NCBI RefSeq assembly: GCF_014203225.1
Contig: NZ_JACHIO010000029.1
Coordinates: forward strand, 1 to 64,000
Origin: Granulicella mallensis
GTDB taxonomy: Bacteria > Acidobacteriota > Terriglobia > Terriglobales > Acidobacteriaceae
DNA: 64,000 nt
Reading direction: 5' to 3'
A program made the position numbers and the translations under genes. Shown one piece after another: positions 1 through 9,638 of this stretch. A model generated the notes under the pieces. The model was not told the DNA's origin. It searched no databases and saw only the letters and a list, made by a program, of their open reading frames with translations. Position 1 is the stretch's first letter; each line of letters opens with the position of its first letter.

Positions 1-114
1 CATGAGCACGAATAGAAGTCTGTACGCAATCTGTTCGCAAAATACCCCTGGACAACTACGCCTCTCTTCATAGAAGGATGACGATTCTGTGGGGACGTGA
101 ACAAGAACGCACTA

Positions 115-735
115 CTAAACAGGTTTCTCTGCGGAGGCTGCCGCTGCGGGATGGCGCTTGCGCTCGCGTACAGGGACGGCAGGGTGGCCTCCGTAGACTG
201 TCCAGGGGGCCAGGTCTCGTGTGGCGACGGAGGCGAGCCCCAGGACCGCTCCATCGCCGACGTTGACGCCGGGTCCGACGGAGGCTCGCGCGCAGATCCA
301 TGAATACTGGCCGAACGTCATGCGGTAGGAGATCAAGGGGAAATCGGGGTCGTCGTAGTCGTGCGTTGCTCCGCACAGATAGCAGTCCTGCGAGAGGATG
401 ACGTGCGTCGCAAAGTGCATGGGGGAGGGGTTGTAGATCTCGGCTCCGTTGCCCGCAGCAACGTGATCGGCGCAGATGAGGTTCCACGGTGCCCAGACCT
501 TCGATCCGGGGTAGAAGTGACAGTCAGGCCCCATCGTCGCACCGAAGAGGCGCAGCAGAAGGCTGCGCCAGCCATGGAAGGGGCGTGGCGAAGGGCGATA
601 GAGCAGGAGCCAGCAGATATTCCAGACCAGCCGCCGGGCACGATTGCCCACGGAGAAGGCGGGACGCGTGTAGGCATCGCTGTGTTTTTCAGTGGAGATA
701 TGTTCGGAGGCTCGATAGTCGGCGATACGAGGCAT
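115..735 (-). CDS. WcaF-like exopolysaccharide O-acetyltransferase
   Basis: This 206-residue protein resembles the left-handed beta-helix (hexapeptide) acetyltransferases of colanic acid biosynthesis, which move acetyl groups from acetyl-CoA to sugar hydroxyls in the cytoplasm. The N-terminal half has the family's basic and aromatic stretch (NRARRLVWNICWLLLYRPSP). The C-terminal half has hexapeptide-type turns (VGPGVNVGDGAVLGLASVAT), and the catalytic His region is plausibly CGATHDYDDPDFPL. It is the last gene seen of the minus-strand polysaccharide operon, and its ATG lies 2 bases after the stop of the upstream glycosyltransferase, which suggests translational coupling. The acceptor sugar cannot be told from sequence. 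Confidence 0.85.
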   Translation of the reverse strand: MPRIADYRASEHISTEKHSDAYTRPAFSVGNRARRLVWNICWLLLYRPSPRPFHGWRSLLLRLFGATMGPDCHFYPGSKVWAPWNLICADHVAAGNGAEIYNPSPMHFATHVILSQDCYLCGATHDYDDPDFPLISYRMTFGQYSWICARASVGPGVNVGDGAVLGLASVATRDLAPWTVYGGHPAVPVRERKRHPAAAASAEKPV

Positions 736-737
736 GA

Positions 738-1907
738 TCAGCGATTCTCCCTTCGATCTGTGGGCTGCGGCTGGGGCGATTGCTCGAAGACGCGGAGGAT
801 GATTTCGGCGTTGCGGCGCATGTCGTAGCGCTCGGCAAAGGTACGGCGAGCCTGGGTGTTCATAGCTTCGCGTTCGGGAGGCGAGAGTTCGAACCAGCGG
901 GTCAACAGGTTTTGCGTGCCTTCGAGAGTGTCGGGCTCTACCAGGGCGCAGCCGTCGGCCGCAACGTCAGGCGCGATGTTGATCTGGTTGGAGAGGAGTA
1001 CGGGACGGCCGCAGGCGAGCGCCTCTGCTACAGCAATGCCGAAGTTCTCCTGGTGCGACGGCAGGATGAAGGCTTCACAGCCTTCAAGCGCTCCCCATTT
1101 GGCCTGCCCTGACAGCATTCCAGGCCAATGCACACGGTCGGCGATGCCTCCGCGTGCGGCGGCGGCTTGCAGTTCGAGGCTCCAATCGGAGGCATCGGGG
1201 CCGGCCATGACGAGATGCAGATCAGGATCGCGGTCTCGAAGCGCAGCGAAGGCGTCGATGAGCAGATCGCAGCCTTTTTTGCGGTCAATGCGACCGAGAA
1301 AGAGCAGGAACCGGTGGTCTTTTACTTCGGGGCAGAGCGCGAAAAAGGCAGGCAGGGAAGACCCTGGCGCATACGGCGGCGGCTCTGCGCCGAGGGCTAC
1401 GACCATCGGCTTCCATTGCGAGAGCCAGAAGCTTTGGCGAGCCAGATCGCGCTCTACGGCGGTGGTGAACAGCACCCGAAAGGCGCTGCGCAGCACCCAG
1501 AACTCCACGAACAACCAGTACACCCACTTCTTGAGGTGTTTGGCTGGGAAGGCACGCTTGAAGTAGGGGTCCAGCATGCCATGAGCGAACACGACATACG
1601 GTTTGTGACCGGAGAAGGCGCGCCGGGCGGCGAGACCGTTGTAGCCCCAGAGTCCGTGGACCATTACTCCATCAAAGCGATCGCGATTGGCCTTGAGCCA
1701 GCTCACAAGTTTGGCTGAGTACCATCCGCCCGTACCCAGGGCGTGAACGGGAACGGTAAGCGCGCCAAGATAGGGCGCAGTGGGTTCATCGAGAGTTGCG
1801 ATCTCGTTGGTATAGCCCGGGGGAGTGTAGCGAATCAGCATGCGAACCGCCTCGGTGGTGCCTCCGGCTTCCGGACTGATGCTGCCGATGATATGCAGAA
1901 TGCGCAT
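738..1907 (-). CDS. GT4-family glycosyltransferase
   Basis: This is a 389-residue GT-B fold retaining glycosyltransferase. It opens with MRILHIIGSISPEAGGTTEAV, the usual start of family-4 enzymes with a Gly-Gly loop, and the C-terminal Rossmann half has FLGRIDRKKGCDLLIDAF. The nucleotide-sugar-binding EX7E motif is visible in SHQENFGIAVAEALACGRPV. It probably adds one sugar to the lipid-linked exopolysaccharide repeat unit at the cytoplasmic face of the inner membrane. It sits between another GT4 gene (58 bp upstream) and the acetyltransferase in one operon. Donor and acceptor are unknown. Confidence 0.9.
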   Translation of the reverse strand: MRILHIIGSISPEAGGTTEAVRMLIRYTPPGYTNEIATLDEPTAPYLGALTVPVHALGTGGWYSAKLVSWLKANRDRFDGVMVHGLWGYNGLAARRAFSGHKPYVVFAHGMLDPYFKRAFPAKHLKKWVYWLFVEFWVLRSAFRVLFTTAVERDLARQSFWLSQWKPMVVALGAEPPPYAPGSSLPAFFALCPEVKDHRFLLFLGRIDRKKGCDLLIDAFAALRDRDPDLHLVMAGPDASDWSLELQAAAARGGIADRVHWPGMLSGQAKWGALEGCEAFILPSHQENFGIAVAEALACGRPVLLSNQINIAPDVAADGCALVEPDTLEGTQNLLTRWFELSPPEREAMNTQARRTFAERYDMRRNAEIILRVFEQSPQPQPTDRRENR

Positions 1908-1965
1908 GCTTTGAAGAAACCTGAAGAGCTAAGAGTAGCAGCGGGTTGGAGAGCTAACGGGCGTA

Positions 1966-3198
1966 TCAGGCCCGTAGTTTGCGTGTGGTGTAGGCCAGGG
2001 CATGGCGCAAACCCTGGACATCTTCCTCAAAGCTCCAGCCTGCAATACGCCGTTGTGCGGCTTCTCCCATGGCTGCGGCTGTCTCGGGGCTGGCCAGGAC
2101 GCGGCTCAGTGCCGAGGTGAGGGCCAGGATATCGCCGACAGGATAGCTGTAGCCTTCGACGCCGTTGGTGACGAGGTCAGGACCGGAGCCGACATCGCTC
2201 GAAACGATGACCGGGCAGCCGGCAGCCATAGCCTCGTTTACGATCAGTCCCCAGGGTTCGTGCCGTGAGGGAAGAACGAAGACATCGGCGAGATGGAAGT
2301 AACGAGGAAGCACCGATTGGTTCTGGAATCCGGCAAAACGAACGTTGGTCAGGCCGAGATCGCGGCAGCGGGCTTCGAGGTTGGCGCGCTCCTCTCCGTC
2401 TCCGACGATGACGAGGTAAGGCTTATAGCCGCTGCTATCGTGATCTCGAAGCAGTGCCGCGTAGGCTTCCACGAGATGGTCGCAGTGTTTGCGCTGCTGC
2501 AGCTTGGAGGCGAAGAGAATCACGGGATGGCCGGTTTCAATGCCGAGTTCCAACCGAAGTTGTTCTTCTCCGGCAGCGGCTTCTTGCGCGCGACAGGCGA
2601 AGAAGGCGTTGTCGACGGCGTAGGGCATGAGGAACTGGGGCATCGCGTGGCCGAGATAGTGACGCCAATAGCGAGCGTTGGCCGTGCCGATGGGAAGAGT
2701 CGCCGAGATGAGAGGTCGGAGGTCGCTAAAGAAAAGACTCTTGGCTAGGAGCTTCAACGGGCTGCGGCTGCGGTCCGCAAGCCAGGACTCCGCGCGCAGA
2801 AGAACGGGGATGCCGAGAGCATTGGCCGCAAGGATCGCTTGCAGGGCATTGATGCTGGCATAGCCATGAACCCAGAGCGCGTCGAAGGCTGGGCTGCCAT
2901 CGGCGGTGCGGAGACGTTTGTAGATGCCCCGGCTGATGGGACTGACAGGAGAGACTCCGCCGGTGTCGCGTAGCCTGGGCAGAAACTCGTAGCGGTAGCC
3001 TTCGAGCAGAGGCGTATCCCACTCGACCTCCACGCCGAAGCCCTCATCCTTATAGCCGCGCACGGAGAAGTCAGAGCCGAACAGGACGGTTAGATCGATG
3101 TCCGGCTCCTGCGCGATACGACGCAACAAAGGGGCCTGGTACTGGATCGGGTGGCTCACGACATAGGCGAGGCGGACTTTGCCCGAGGTTGTGAGCAT
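1966..3198 (-). CDS. GT4-family glycosyltransferase
   Basis: This 410-residue glycosyltransferase is a second member of the same operon. The N-terminus (VRLAYVVSHPIQYQAPLLRR) is typical of GT4 enzymes found in capsule clusters. The C-terminal domain holds SRHEPWGLIVNEAMAAGCPV, the EX7E donor-binding motif, followed by VEGYSYPVGD. It lies 17 bp after the Wza-like gene, so co-transcription with the export machinery is likely. It should build part of the repeat unit; specificity cannot be read from sequence. Confidence 0.9.
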   Translation of the reverse strand: MLTTSGKVRLAYVVSHPIQYQAPLLRRIAQEPDIDLTVLFGSDFSVRGYKDEGFGVEVEWDTPLLEGYRYEFLPRLRDTGGVSPVSPISRGIYKRLRTADGSPAFDALWVHGYASINALQAILAANALGIPVLLRAESWLADRSRSPLKLLAKSLFFSDLRPLISATLPIGTANARYWRHYLGHAMPQFLMPYAVDNAFFACRAQEAAAGEEQLRLELGIETGHPVILFASKLQQRKHCDHLVEAYAALLRDHDSSGYKPYLVIVGDGEERANLEARCRDLGLTNVRFAGFQNQSVLPRYFHLADVFVLPSRHEPWGLIVNEAMAAGCPVIVSSDVGSGPDLVTNGVEGYSYPVGDILALTSALSRVLASPETAAAMGEAAQRRIAGWSFEEDVQGLRHALAYTTRKLRA

Positions 3199-3215
3199 GG
3201 ATCGGAACCTCCAGA

Positions 3216-4190
3216 TTACCGGTAAGCGATAGAGATCACGAGGCCAACGACTCCAAGCAGGGTCCCAAGGCTGCCATTTCCGATGGACGACTTGAGGGTG
3301 CTGTTGGGCAGGAAGACAATGTCGTTGGGTTGAAGAATGGGATCCGGAGCCTGTCCATAGAGGACCTTTTTCATGTCCAGCTTGACGACGGTGCGTTCGT
3401 TGCCGACGGTGCGGATAAGGCGCAGATCGTTATATTTGGCCTCAAAAGCAGGGCCTCCGCTCAGCGATGCCGCTTCCAGCAGCGTGAGCGGTGTGTTTTG
3501 CACCAGGGGAATCGAGTTGGGACTCTTGAAGGCTCCGATCATATAAACGACCCCGACCCTGGAGATAACGATGGTATCTCCCGCGAAGACGGGAATATCG
3601 GCCAGGGAACTATGCGCCGGGTCTGTTCCGAGATCGACGACGAGTGGCTCGTACAGGCCGGGACGATTGATCGTAATGACGTGGCTGGCGGTTGGAGGCA
3701 GGCCACCGGCTGCCGAAAGAACATCGAATAACCGACGCGAGCCCTGAACCGGAATGGCTCCGTGAGCTTCTCCGATGAGGGTAACGACAGCATTCGGTCC
3801 TTCCGTGACCTGTATCGTTACCTGCGGATTTTCGAACATGCCGGCGTCTTCAAGTCTCCGGGCAATCAACTCTTCGGCTGTCGTGATGGTCAACCCATCC
3901 AGGGAGACGACACCGATGAGTGGAAGCATCACTTTTCCGTCGGTTCCGATGCGAACAACGGGAGAGTAGTCCGTTTGTCCGAAGATGTGGAGGGTGAGCA
4001 GATCTCCTGTACCCAGTTGCTGATCGTGCGTGGCGGGATAGAGCAGGGCTCTGTCCGTGGTGATCGTCGTGGGCTTGTTGATGTCGGCCCCGCTAACAAT
4101 TCCCGGCCCATTGAATTGGGCAACAGAAGGAAGCGTGAGAGTGCAGAGCAGTAAGGCCAATCCACCGCGGAGAAGAGACGAAATTTTCAT
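3216..4190 (-). CDS. Wza-like polysaccharide export protein (SLBB domain)
   Basis: This 324-residue exported protein belongs to the poly-export family that forms the outer-membrane and periplasmic channel for capsule or exopolysaccharide. A Sec signal peptide covers about residues 1-24 (hydrophobic LALLLCTLTLPSVAQ). No clean lipobox is seen, unlike the lipoprotein Wza of E. coli. The poly-export domain follows (QLGTGDLLTLHIFG, IGTDGKVMLPLIG), then SLBB-type segments (VTLIGEAHGAIPVQGSRRL and VYMIGAFKSPNSIP). The last 24 residues are hydrophobic or amphipathic and could form the outer-membrane helix. The ATG overlaps the stop of the Wzc-like gene by 1 base. Confidence 0.9.
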   Translation of the reverse strand: MKISSLLRGGLALLLCTLTLPSVAQFNGPGIVSGADINKPTTITTDRALLYPATHDQQLGTGDLLTLHIFGQTDYSPVVRIGTDGKVMLPLIGVVSLDGLTITTAEELIARRLEDAGMFENPQVTIQVTEGPNAVVTLIGEAHGAIPVQGSRRLFDVLSAAGGLPPTASHVITINRPGLYEPLVVDLGTDPAHSSLADIPVFAGDTIVISRVGVVYMIGAFKSPNSIPLVQNTPLTLLEAASLSGGPAFEAKYNDLRLIRTVGNERTVVKLDMKKVLYGQAPDPILQPNDIVFLPNSTLKSSIGNGSLGTLLGVVGLVISIAYR

Positions 4191-6433
4191 TATTTTTGTC
4201 CTTTCCCGGTGGACTTGCCGGACTGAGATTCCCAGCCGGCGGCATCCATGCCTGCGGAGCCATATCCGGAATATCCGGAGTAGCCGTAATACCCGTAATA
4301 CTCAGGCGAGTTGAGATCGATGGCATTGAGCGCGATGCCTGTGATGTGCACTCCGGCACGCAGCAGAAGGTCGCGAGCCCGGCGAATGGTGTGCTTGTTG
4401 GACTTGCCATGCCGCACGATCAGAACAACGGCATCCGCATCGCGGCCGAGAATGATGCCATCGGTGACGGAGAGCAGGGGAGGCGAGTCGATCAGGATGT
4501 GGGTGTAGATACCGCGGCACTTCTCAAGCAGCTCCGCCATCGTCTCCGAACTGAGCATTTCAGTCGGGAAGGGGGGAACCGGGCCGCTGACCAGAATGTC
4601 GAGACTCGGCATCTCGGGCACGTTTTGGATAGCTTGTTCGAGGGTATGGCTGCCGGTGAGCACCGAGGTGAGGCCGACTTTGCCGTTGAGGCCGAGACGA
4701 TGATGCACGGTCGGCCGCCGCAGATCGGCGTCGATCAGGAGGACGCGAACGTCACGCTGTGCGAACACGCAGGCAAGGTTGGTCGAAACGGTGGTCTTGC
4801 CTTCCGAAGGGGTCGCGCTGGTGAGAAGGATGACCTTGGGAAGTTTGCCTGCGGTGGAGAGCAGCAGCGAGGTTCGGAGTCCGCGGAACGCTTCGGTGAA
4901 CTGTGATTTCGGACTCGAAAGCGTCGCCAGATTTCGTTGGATGACGCTGAGGTTCGACGTATCGATTCCGGTACGCCGCGCCCTGGGGATCAGGGCCAGC
5001 GAGTGCAGTCCGGAGACGGCTTCGATCTCGGCGACACTGTGCAGGTTGGTATCCAGGCTCTCCAGGATGAAGCCGAGGATAGCTCCCAGCACGATGCCGA
5101 TGATCGTATTGAGCATCATGATCGAGGATTTCGACTTGAGCGAGGGTTGTGCGGGAGGCACGGCCTGGTCGATGATGTCGATCTCGGTGGAGTCCAGACC
5201 TGCCTGGACCCTGGCTGTCTGCAGCTTCTCCAGGAGTCCTTCATACAAGGTGCGGTTGGATTCGAAGTCGCGCTGGAGAAGCGTATATTGCACGAGATCG
5301 TCGCGCAGCTTATAGGCTTCCGACTTTTGATCTTCCAGGGCAGCTCTGGTCTGCTGCTCGTTCGCCTGTGCGGCAATGAAGGTCTGCTTGGCCTGGGCAA
5401 GGACTCTGTCCTGCTCCTGCTTGATCGCCTTGTCGAGCTCCTCGATCTGTGCGTGGGCAGCCTTTACCTGGGGGTGGTTGGGGCCGAGATTTCCAGGTGC
5501 GGTCAACTTGGCATAGTTGGCCATATCGGTTTCACGCTGCGAGCGGAGAGTGGCAAGCTGGGTTGCCGCCACATTGTTCGTGGTGTTGGCTACGGTCTGG
5601 TCCAGGGAGTTGGGATCCATGCCGCTCAGCACGCGATAGCGCGATTCGGCGAGGATGCGTGCGATCTGCGCCGTACCGGCGGCGGTCGTCAACTCTTCCA
5701 GGCTGGAAGAGATTTGATTATGCGTGGGATCGATGGAAAGAACACCGATACGCTTCTGTAGATCGATGACCTGGTTCTGTGAGGTCTCGACCTGGTGCTT
5801 CAGTTCGTCCAGTTGGCTGGTGAGCCAGCCCGAGGCGCGCTGTGTGGAGGAGACGCGCGAAGTGAAGCTGCGCTTGATGTACGCGTCGATCAGCTTGTTG
5901 ATGATGTCGGCTGATAACTTCGCGTTGAAGGTGCTGCAACTGATGCGGATAATGTCGGTTTTGGGAATGTTCGCAACCGAAACAATAGCCTGCATGCGGC
6001 CGATCGTCGCCTGACGAACGTTCGGGTCTTCTATGTTTACGTGGGGCGGCCGTTGGATCATTCCCAGGAAGTCCTGGTTGTTGGCCAGATCGAGATCTTC
6101 CGCAACGGTAAGAAGAAGGGTGTCACTCTTGAGGATTGCGACCTCGGTGGGAAGGCGATTCCCTCCGGAGCCAGTCGATCCTGCGATACGGTACTGGTCG
6201 GAGGAGCCGCTGCGGATCTCTATGTCACCGTAGGATTCAAAGAGATGGGGCTGCGTAGACCCCTTATAAAACCCATAGATCATGCCCAGCAAGGCGGCGG
6301 CCAGAATGACGTACTTGCGCTTCCTGATCGTCATCAGGGCTTCGGACAGAGTCGCGTCCGTAGCAGCCGGCCCCGTAGACGCGGCACGGCTGTCCGGTTC
6401 AGCGGAGAAGTTCTCGGGTCTCGAAGGAATCAT
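4190..6433 (-). CDS. Wzc-like polysaccharide co-polymerase and tyrosine autokinase
   Basis: This 747-residue protein fuses a Wzz-type chain-length domain to a BY-kinase. There are two membrane helices at about 41-57 and 438-457, with a periplasmic coiled-coil region between them and the family PNHPQV motif at 318-323. The cytoplasmic kinase has Walker A (SATPSEGKTT, 539-548), Walker A' (LLIDADLRR, 566-574) and Walker B (ILIDSPP, 646-652). The C-terminus carries a tyrosine cluster at 712-724, the autophosphorylation substrate in this family. It controls polymerisation and export of the polysaccharide. It is the first gene of the minus-strand operon, and its start is divergent from the UDP-glucose dehydrogenase gene. 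Confidence 0.93.
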   Translation of the reverse strand: MIPSRPENFSAEPDSRAASTGPAATDATLSEALMTIRKRKYVILAAALLGMIYGFYKGSTQPHLFESYGDIEIRSGSSDQYRIAGSTGSGGNRLPTEVAILKSDTLLLTVAEDLDLANNQDFLGMIQRPPHVNIEDPNVRQATIGRMQAIVSVANIPKTDIIRISCSTFNAKLSADIINKLIDAYIKRSFTSRVSSTQRASGWLTSQLDELKHQVETSQNQVIDLQKRIGVLSIDPTHNQISSSLEELTTAAGTAQIARILAESRYRVLSGMDPNSLDQTVANTTNNVAATQLATLRSQRETDMANYAKLTAPGNLGPNHPQVKAAHAQIEELDKAIKQEQDRVLAQAKQTFIAAQANEQQTRAALEDQKSEAYKLRDDLVQYTLLQRDFESNRTLYEGLLEKLQTARVQAGLDSTEIDIIDQAVPPAQPSLKSKSSIMMLNTIIGIVLGAILGFILESLDTNLHSVAEIEAVSGLHSLALIPRARRTGIDTSNLSVIQRNLATLSSPKSQFTEAFRGLRTSLLLSTAGKLPKVILLTSATPSEGKTTVSTNLACVFAQRDVRVLLIDADLRRPTVHHRLGLNGKVGLTSVLTGSHTLEQAIQNVPEMPSLDILVSGPVPPFPTEMLSSETMAELLEKCRGIYTHILIDSPPLLSVTDGIILGRDADAVVLIVRHGKSNKHTIRRARDLLLRAGVHITGIALNAIDLNSPEYYGYYGYSGYSGYGSAGMDAAGWESQSGKSTGKGQK

Positions 6434-6594
6434 CGTTTTCAGTCTACGCGAACAGTGGTTTATATCGCCATCATCTGCTATGAGAATAGGTTTGCCACAA
6501 ACGGTTGCCCCTCGGAAGCTCTACAATGACAGAAATACCTGATCGTTTCGATCCCTTTCAGGAAACCATTTTTACGGGCTATCTCACTATCCTT

Positions 6595-8028
6595 ATGAGT
6601 CATTCCATTCAAATAGCAGTTGTCGGTTCCGGTTATGTTGGCCTCGTTGCGGCCATGTGTTTTGCGGAGATGGGCCACCAGGTCATCTGCGTCGATAACG
6701 ACGAGCGCAAGGTTGCCGCGCTGCAGGGTGGCGATACGCTGATCCACGAGCACCACCTGCCTGAATTGCTGGAGCGTTACCGCAATACGCGGGTGCGTTT
6801 CACCACCGATCTGGCGGAGGCTACGAACGAGTGCTCGGCGATCTTTATCGCGGTGGGAACGCCTCAATCCGATAGCGGCGACGCCGACCTGTCGTATGTG
6901 GAGGCTGTTGCCAGCGAGATTGCCCGCCATATCACCAGCTACAAGGTGATCGTGGAAAAGAGCACCGTCCCGGTCTACACGAATGAGTGGATCCGGCGGG
7001 TCATCGAGCGCAATGGGGTCAATCGGGAGATGTTCGATGTCGTCTCGAACCCGGAGTTCCTGCGCGAAGGCACGGCGGTCGCCGACTTCCTGCATCCGGA
7101 CCGGATCGTTGTCGGCGCCGATAGCGAACGTGCTGCGGCCTTGCTGAGCGCGATTTACGCTCCTTTGACCGAAGGCGACTACTACAAGAATGAAGGCGCT
7201 ATCGCAGGCTGCTGCTCTACCTCAGCCCCGCCGCCGCTCCTGCAGACCTCGACGAAGAGCGCCGAGATCATCAAGCATGCGTCCAACGCGTTCCTGGCAC
7301 TGAAGATCTCCTTCATCAATGCGGTATCCAATCTTTGCGAGGCCGCTGATGCGAATGTCGAGCAGGTTGCCCGCGGCATCGGCCTCGACTCGCGCATTGG
7401 ACCGAAGTTCCTGCGTCCGGGCATCGGGTATGGCGGATCGTGCTTCCCGAAGGATGTTGCGGCCTTCCGTTCCGTGGCGGAACAGATGGGCGTCGACTTC
7501 AGCCTGCTGAGTGAGGTCGAGAAGATCAACGTCGGCCAGAAGAAGCGTTTCCTGAGCAAGGTGCGTTCGGCTCTCTGGACGCTGCGTGGCAAAAAGCTTG
7601 CTGTGCTCGGGCTTGCCTTCAAGGGCGATACCGACGATATCCGCGAATCCCCGGCGATCGACCTTGTCGAGATGCTGCTGGCCGAGGGTTGTTCGGTAGT
7701 GGCTTACGATCCCGCAGCCATGAAGAGGGCTGAGGCTGAGCTGCCGGCAAGCGCGCAGATGCGATATGCCTCGAACATCGATGAGGCGGCGGCAGATGCC
7801 GACGCGTTGCTCATCCTGACCGACTGGCCGGAGTTTGCCCAGCTCGATCTACGCAAGCTGAACGCGACGTTGCGGTATCCGATCGTGATTGATGGACGCA
7901 ACCTCTATGACCCGAATGTCATGTTCGATCATGGGTTCACGTATATGAGTGTTGGCCGTCCTACGGTCACGCAAACCCATACCCGGGAGCAGTCCAAGGT
8001 TCCGACCTCAGCCAGTTCACAAAAATAA
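6595..8028 (+). CDS. ugd: UDP-glucose 6-dehydrogenase
   Basis: This enzyme oxidises UDP-glucose to UDP-glucuronate with two NAD+. The chosen ATG gives 477 residues and puts the Rossmann motif GSGYVG at 11-16, as in the family; an in-frame TTG at 6505 would add 30 residues with no family match. Other marks are IAVGTP (85-90), [11 protein letters not shown] (151-161) and the catalytic Cys in [10 protein letters not shown] (Cys283). A short Cys/Ser/Pro-rich insertion around 205-220 ([11 protein letters not shown]) is unusual for the family. Its product feeds the UDP-xylose synthase gene 29 bp downstream and the glycosyltransferases of the divergent operon. Confidence 0.93.
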   Translation: MSHSIQIAVVGSGYVGLVAAMCFAEMGHQVICVDNDERKVAALQGGDTLIHEHHLPELLERYRNTRVRFTTDLAEATNECSAIFIAVGTPQSDSGDADLSYVEAVASEIARHITSYKVIVEKSTVPVYTNEWIRRVIERNGVNREMFDVVSNPEFLREGTAVADFLHPDRIVVGADSERAAALLSAIYAPLTEGDYYKNEGAIAGCCSTSAPPPLLQTSTKSAEIIKHASNAFLALKISFINAVSNLCEAADANVEQVARGIGLDSRIGPKFLRPGIGYGGSCFPKDVAAFRSVAEQMGVDFSLLSEVEKINVGQKKRFLSKVRSALWTLRGKKLAVLGLAFKGDTDDIRESPAIDLVEMLLAEGCSVVAYDPAAMKRAEAELPASAQMRYASNIDEAAADADALLILTDWPEFAQLDLRKLNATLRYPIVIDGRNLYDPNVMFDHGFTYMSVGRPTVTQTHTREQSKVPTSASSQK

Positions 8029-8057
8029 GAGCAGTAGGAAGGAAAAGGGAAGGCCGG

Positions 8058-9008
8058 ATGGCGTCTCAGACGATTCTTGTAACCGGAGCCGCGGGTTTTC
8101 TCGGCTCTCACTTGTGCGATGCTCTCCTGGCTGAAGGCAACGACGTGCTGGGTGTCGATAACCTATGCACCGGCAACCCCGCGAACCTGGAGCACCTTGC
8201 AGGCGAGAGCCGTTTTCGCTTTGAAGAACTGGATATCTGCAAGCCTTTTGACCTGGGGCGAGTTGATTTTGTGTTCAACTTCGCCTCACCGGCCTCTCCC
8301 GTGGACTATATGCGGCTGGGGATCGAGACACTGCTGGTGGGTTCAGCCGGTACGCTGAACACGCTGGAGCTCGCGAAGAAGTATGGCGCAGGCTATCTGC
8401 ATGCGTCGACTTCGGAGTGCTACGGCGACCCCGAAGTTCACCCCCAGGTGGAGAGCTACTGGGGGAATGTAAACCCGATCGGACCCCGTTCGGTCTATGA
8501 CGAGGCCAAGCGCTTCTCCGAGGCTGCGGTGGCGGCGTATCACCGCTACCACGGCGTGAATACGCACCTGGTGCGCATCTTCAATACCTATGGGCCGCGC
8601 CTGCAGGCGAATGATGGGCGTGTCATCTCCAACCTGATGATGCAGGCGCTACGCGGCGAGGCCCTGACGATCTATGGAGACGGTTCGCAGACGCGCAGCT
8701 TCTGCTACTGCTCGGACCTGATCGAAGGCATCGTGAGGCTGGCTAAGTCTGACGAACACCTGCCGACGAACATCGGTAATCCCGTGGAGTGGACGATCCT
8801 GGAGTGCGCGAAGGAGATTCAGGCCTTAGTGGGGTCGCACTGCGAGATCGCGTTTCAGCCCTTGCCGCAGGACGATCCAAAGCAGCGCAAGCCGGATATC
8901 ACCAAGGCGAAGACGCTGCTGGGATGGGAACCCAAGGTGCCGCTTCGCGAGGGGCTGGCGAAGTCGTTGGATTATTTCAAGGCGTGTGTGGAGCGGGAGA
9001 AGAGATAG
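8058..9008 (+). CDS. uxs: UDP-glucuronate decarboxylase (UDP-xylose synthase)
   Basis: This 316-residue short-chain dehydrogenase/reductase-type epimerase converts UDP-glucuronate to UDP-xylose and CO2 in the cytosol. It shows the NAD motif [11 protein letters not shown] near the start, [12 protein letters not shown] (typical of UXS), [14 protein letters not shown] and the catalytic YxxxK as YDEAK. The region [20 protein letters not shown] is almost diagnostic for UXS as opposed to dTDP-glucose dehydratases. It lies 29 bp after ugd, so the pair makes UDP-glucuronate and UDP-xylose for the polysaccharide. Confidence 0.92.
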   Translation: MASQTILVTGAAGFLGSHLCDALLAEGNDVLGVDNLCTGNPANLEHLAGESRFRFEELDICKPFDLGRVDFVFNFASPASPVDYMRLGIETLLVGSAGTLNTLELAKKYGAGYLHASTSECYGDPEVHPQVESYWGNVNPIGPRSVYDEAKRFSEAAVAAYHRYHGVNTHLVRIFNTYGPRLQANDGRVISNLMMQALRGEALTIYGDGSQTRSFCYCSDLIEGIVRLAKSDEHLPTNIGNPVEWTILECAKEIQALVGSHCEIAFQPLPQDDPKQRKPDITKAKTLLGWEPKVPLREGLAKSLDYFKACVEREKR

Positions 9009-9638
9009 GGGCAGGGGCGCTCTATTGCTTTTCTCTTAGTTCTTTTTTCGCAATCGTTGCTGTCTTCTCTCTAGTGTCGTGAGTCGTTAACTCGTCAAAG
9101 AACCAGCGTTACCTCATAGCGCAAAGTGCAAACCGTGACGCTTCAGCGTCGCGGTGCGGAGGGAGCCGTAGCCTAAAGGCTACGGCTCCCTCCGTCTCCC
9201 TGATGCTGAAGCATCAGGGAATGCGCTTTGCGCTGTGCTGAACAGAACATCATTTGGGGACGCGGAGTCGAAGGATCTGTTTGTTGTTGCTTTTCTTGTT
9301 CGCGTGGGAGAGAACATTCAGTTCGACGTTTTTCGGCACGGTTGAAACCGTGCCCTTCCGGTTCTTGCTATAGCAGAGTATTTGCGCGCCAAGTGCGATG
9401 ATTCCATGATGTGCTCTAGTAAACCGGTTGTCTGAGTGGTCTCAACTTCAGTCAGGCAACAAATTAATAAATAGTTTGAGCTTGCAACTTCTCCAAATGT
9501 GCGCGTATTGTGGTGCCGCTTCGAGCTTCAACCTGTCCATGATTTGAACTTCATGGCAGCACCGAAGCGAGAGCGTTCAGTGTCCTGGGCCCGGGACGCT
9601 GCGCCGCACTGTCTCACCAATCCATTCAGGAGAAGCAC
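9009..9638. other. Intergenic region with palindromic repeats
   Basis: This 630-bp gap lies between uxs and the PL7 lyase gene. It holds the palindromic repeat at 9117-9234 and a short isolated hairpin at about 9334-9353 (GGCACGGTTGAAACCGTGCC). The remaining 280 bases before the lyase probably carry its promoter, but no convincing -35/-10 pair was identified. No protein-like reading frame was seen. Confidence 0.6.
9117..9234. repeat. Palindromic repeat, family A, copy 1
   Basis: The outer arms AGCGCAAAGTGCA and TGCGCTTTGCGCT enclose three hairpins. In order they are a short stem around GACGCTTCAGCGTC, a long stem GGAGGGAGCCGTAGCC-TAAA-GGCTACGGCTCCCTCC, and CCCTGATGCTGAAGCATCAGGG. The related element at 42845-43069 uses the same modules. 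Whether it is a mobile palindrome or a functional RNA is unknown. Confidence 0.8.

Noticed and set aside
6492-6527. TTGCCA / TACAAT as a sigma-70 promoter for ugd
   Set aside because: The spacing is 24 bases, too long; no better pair was found by eye.
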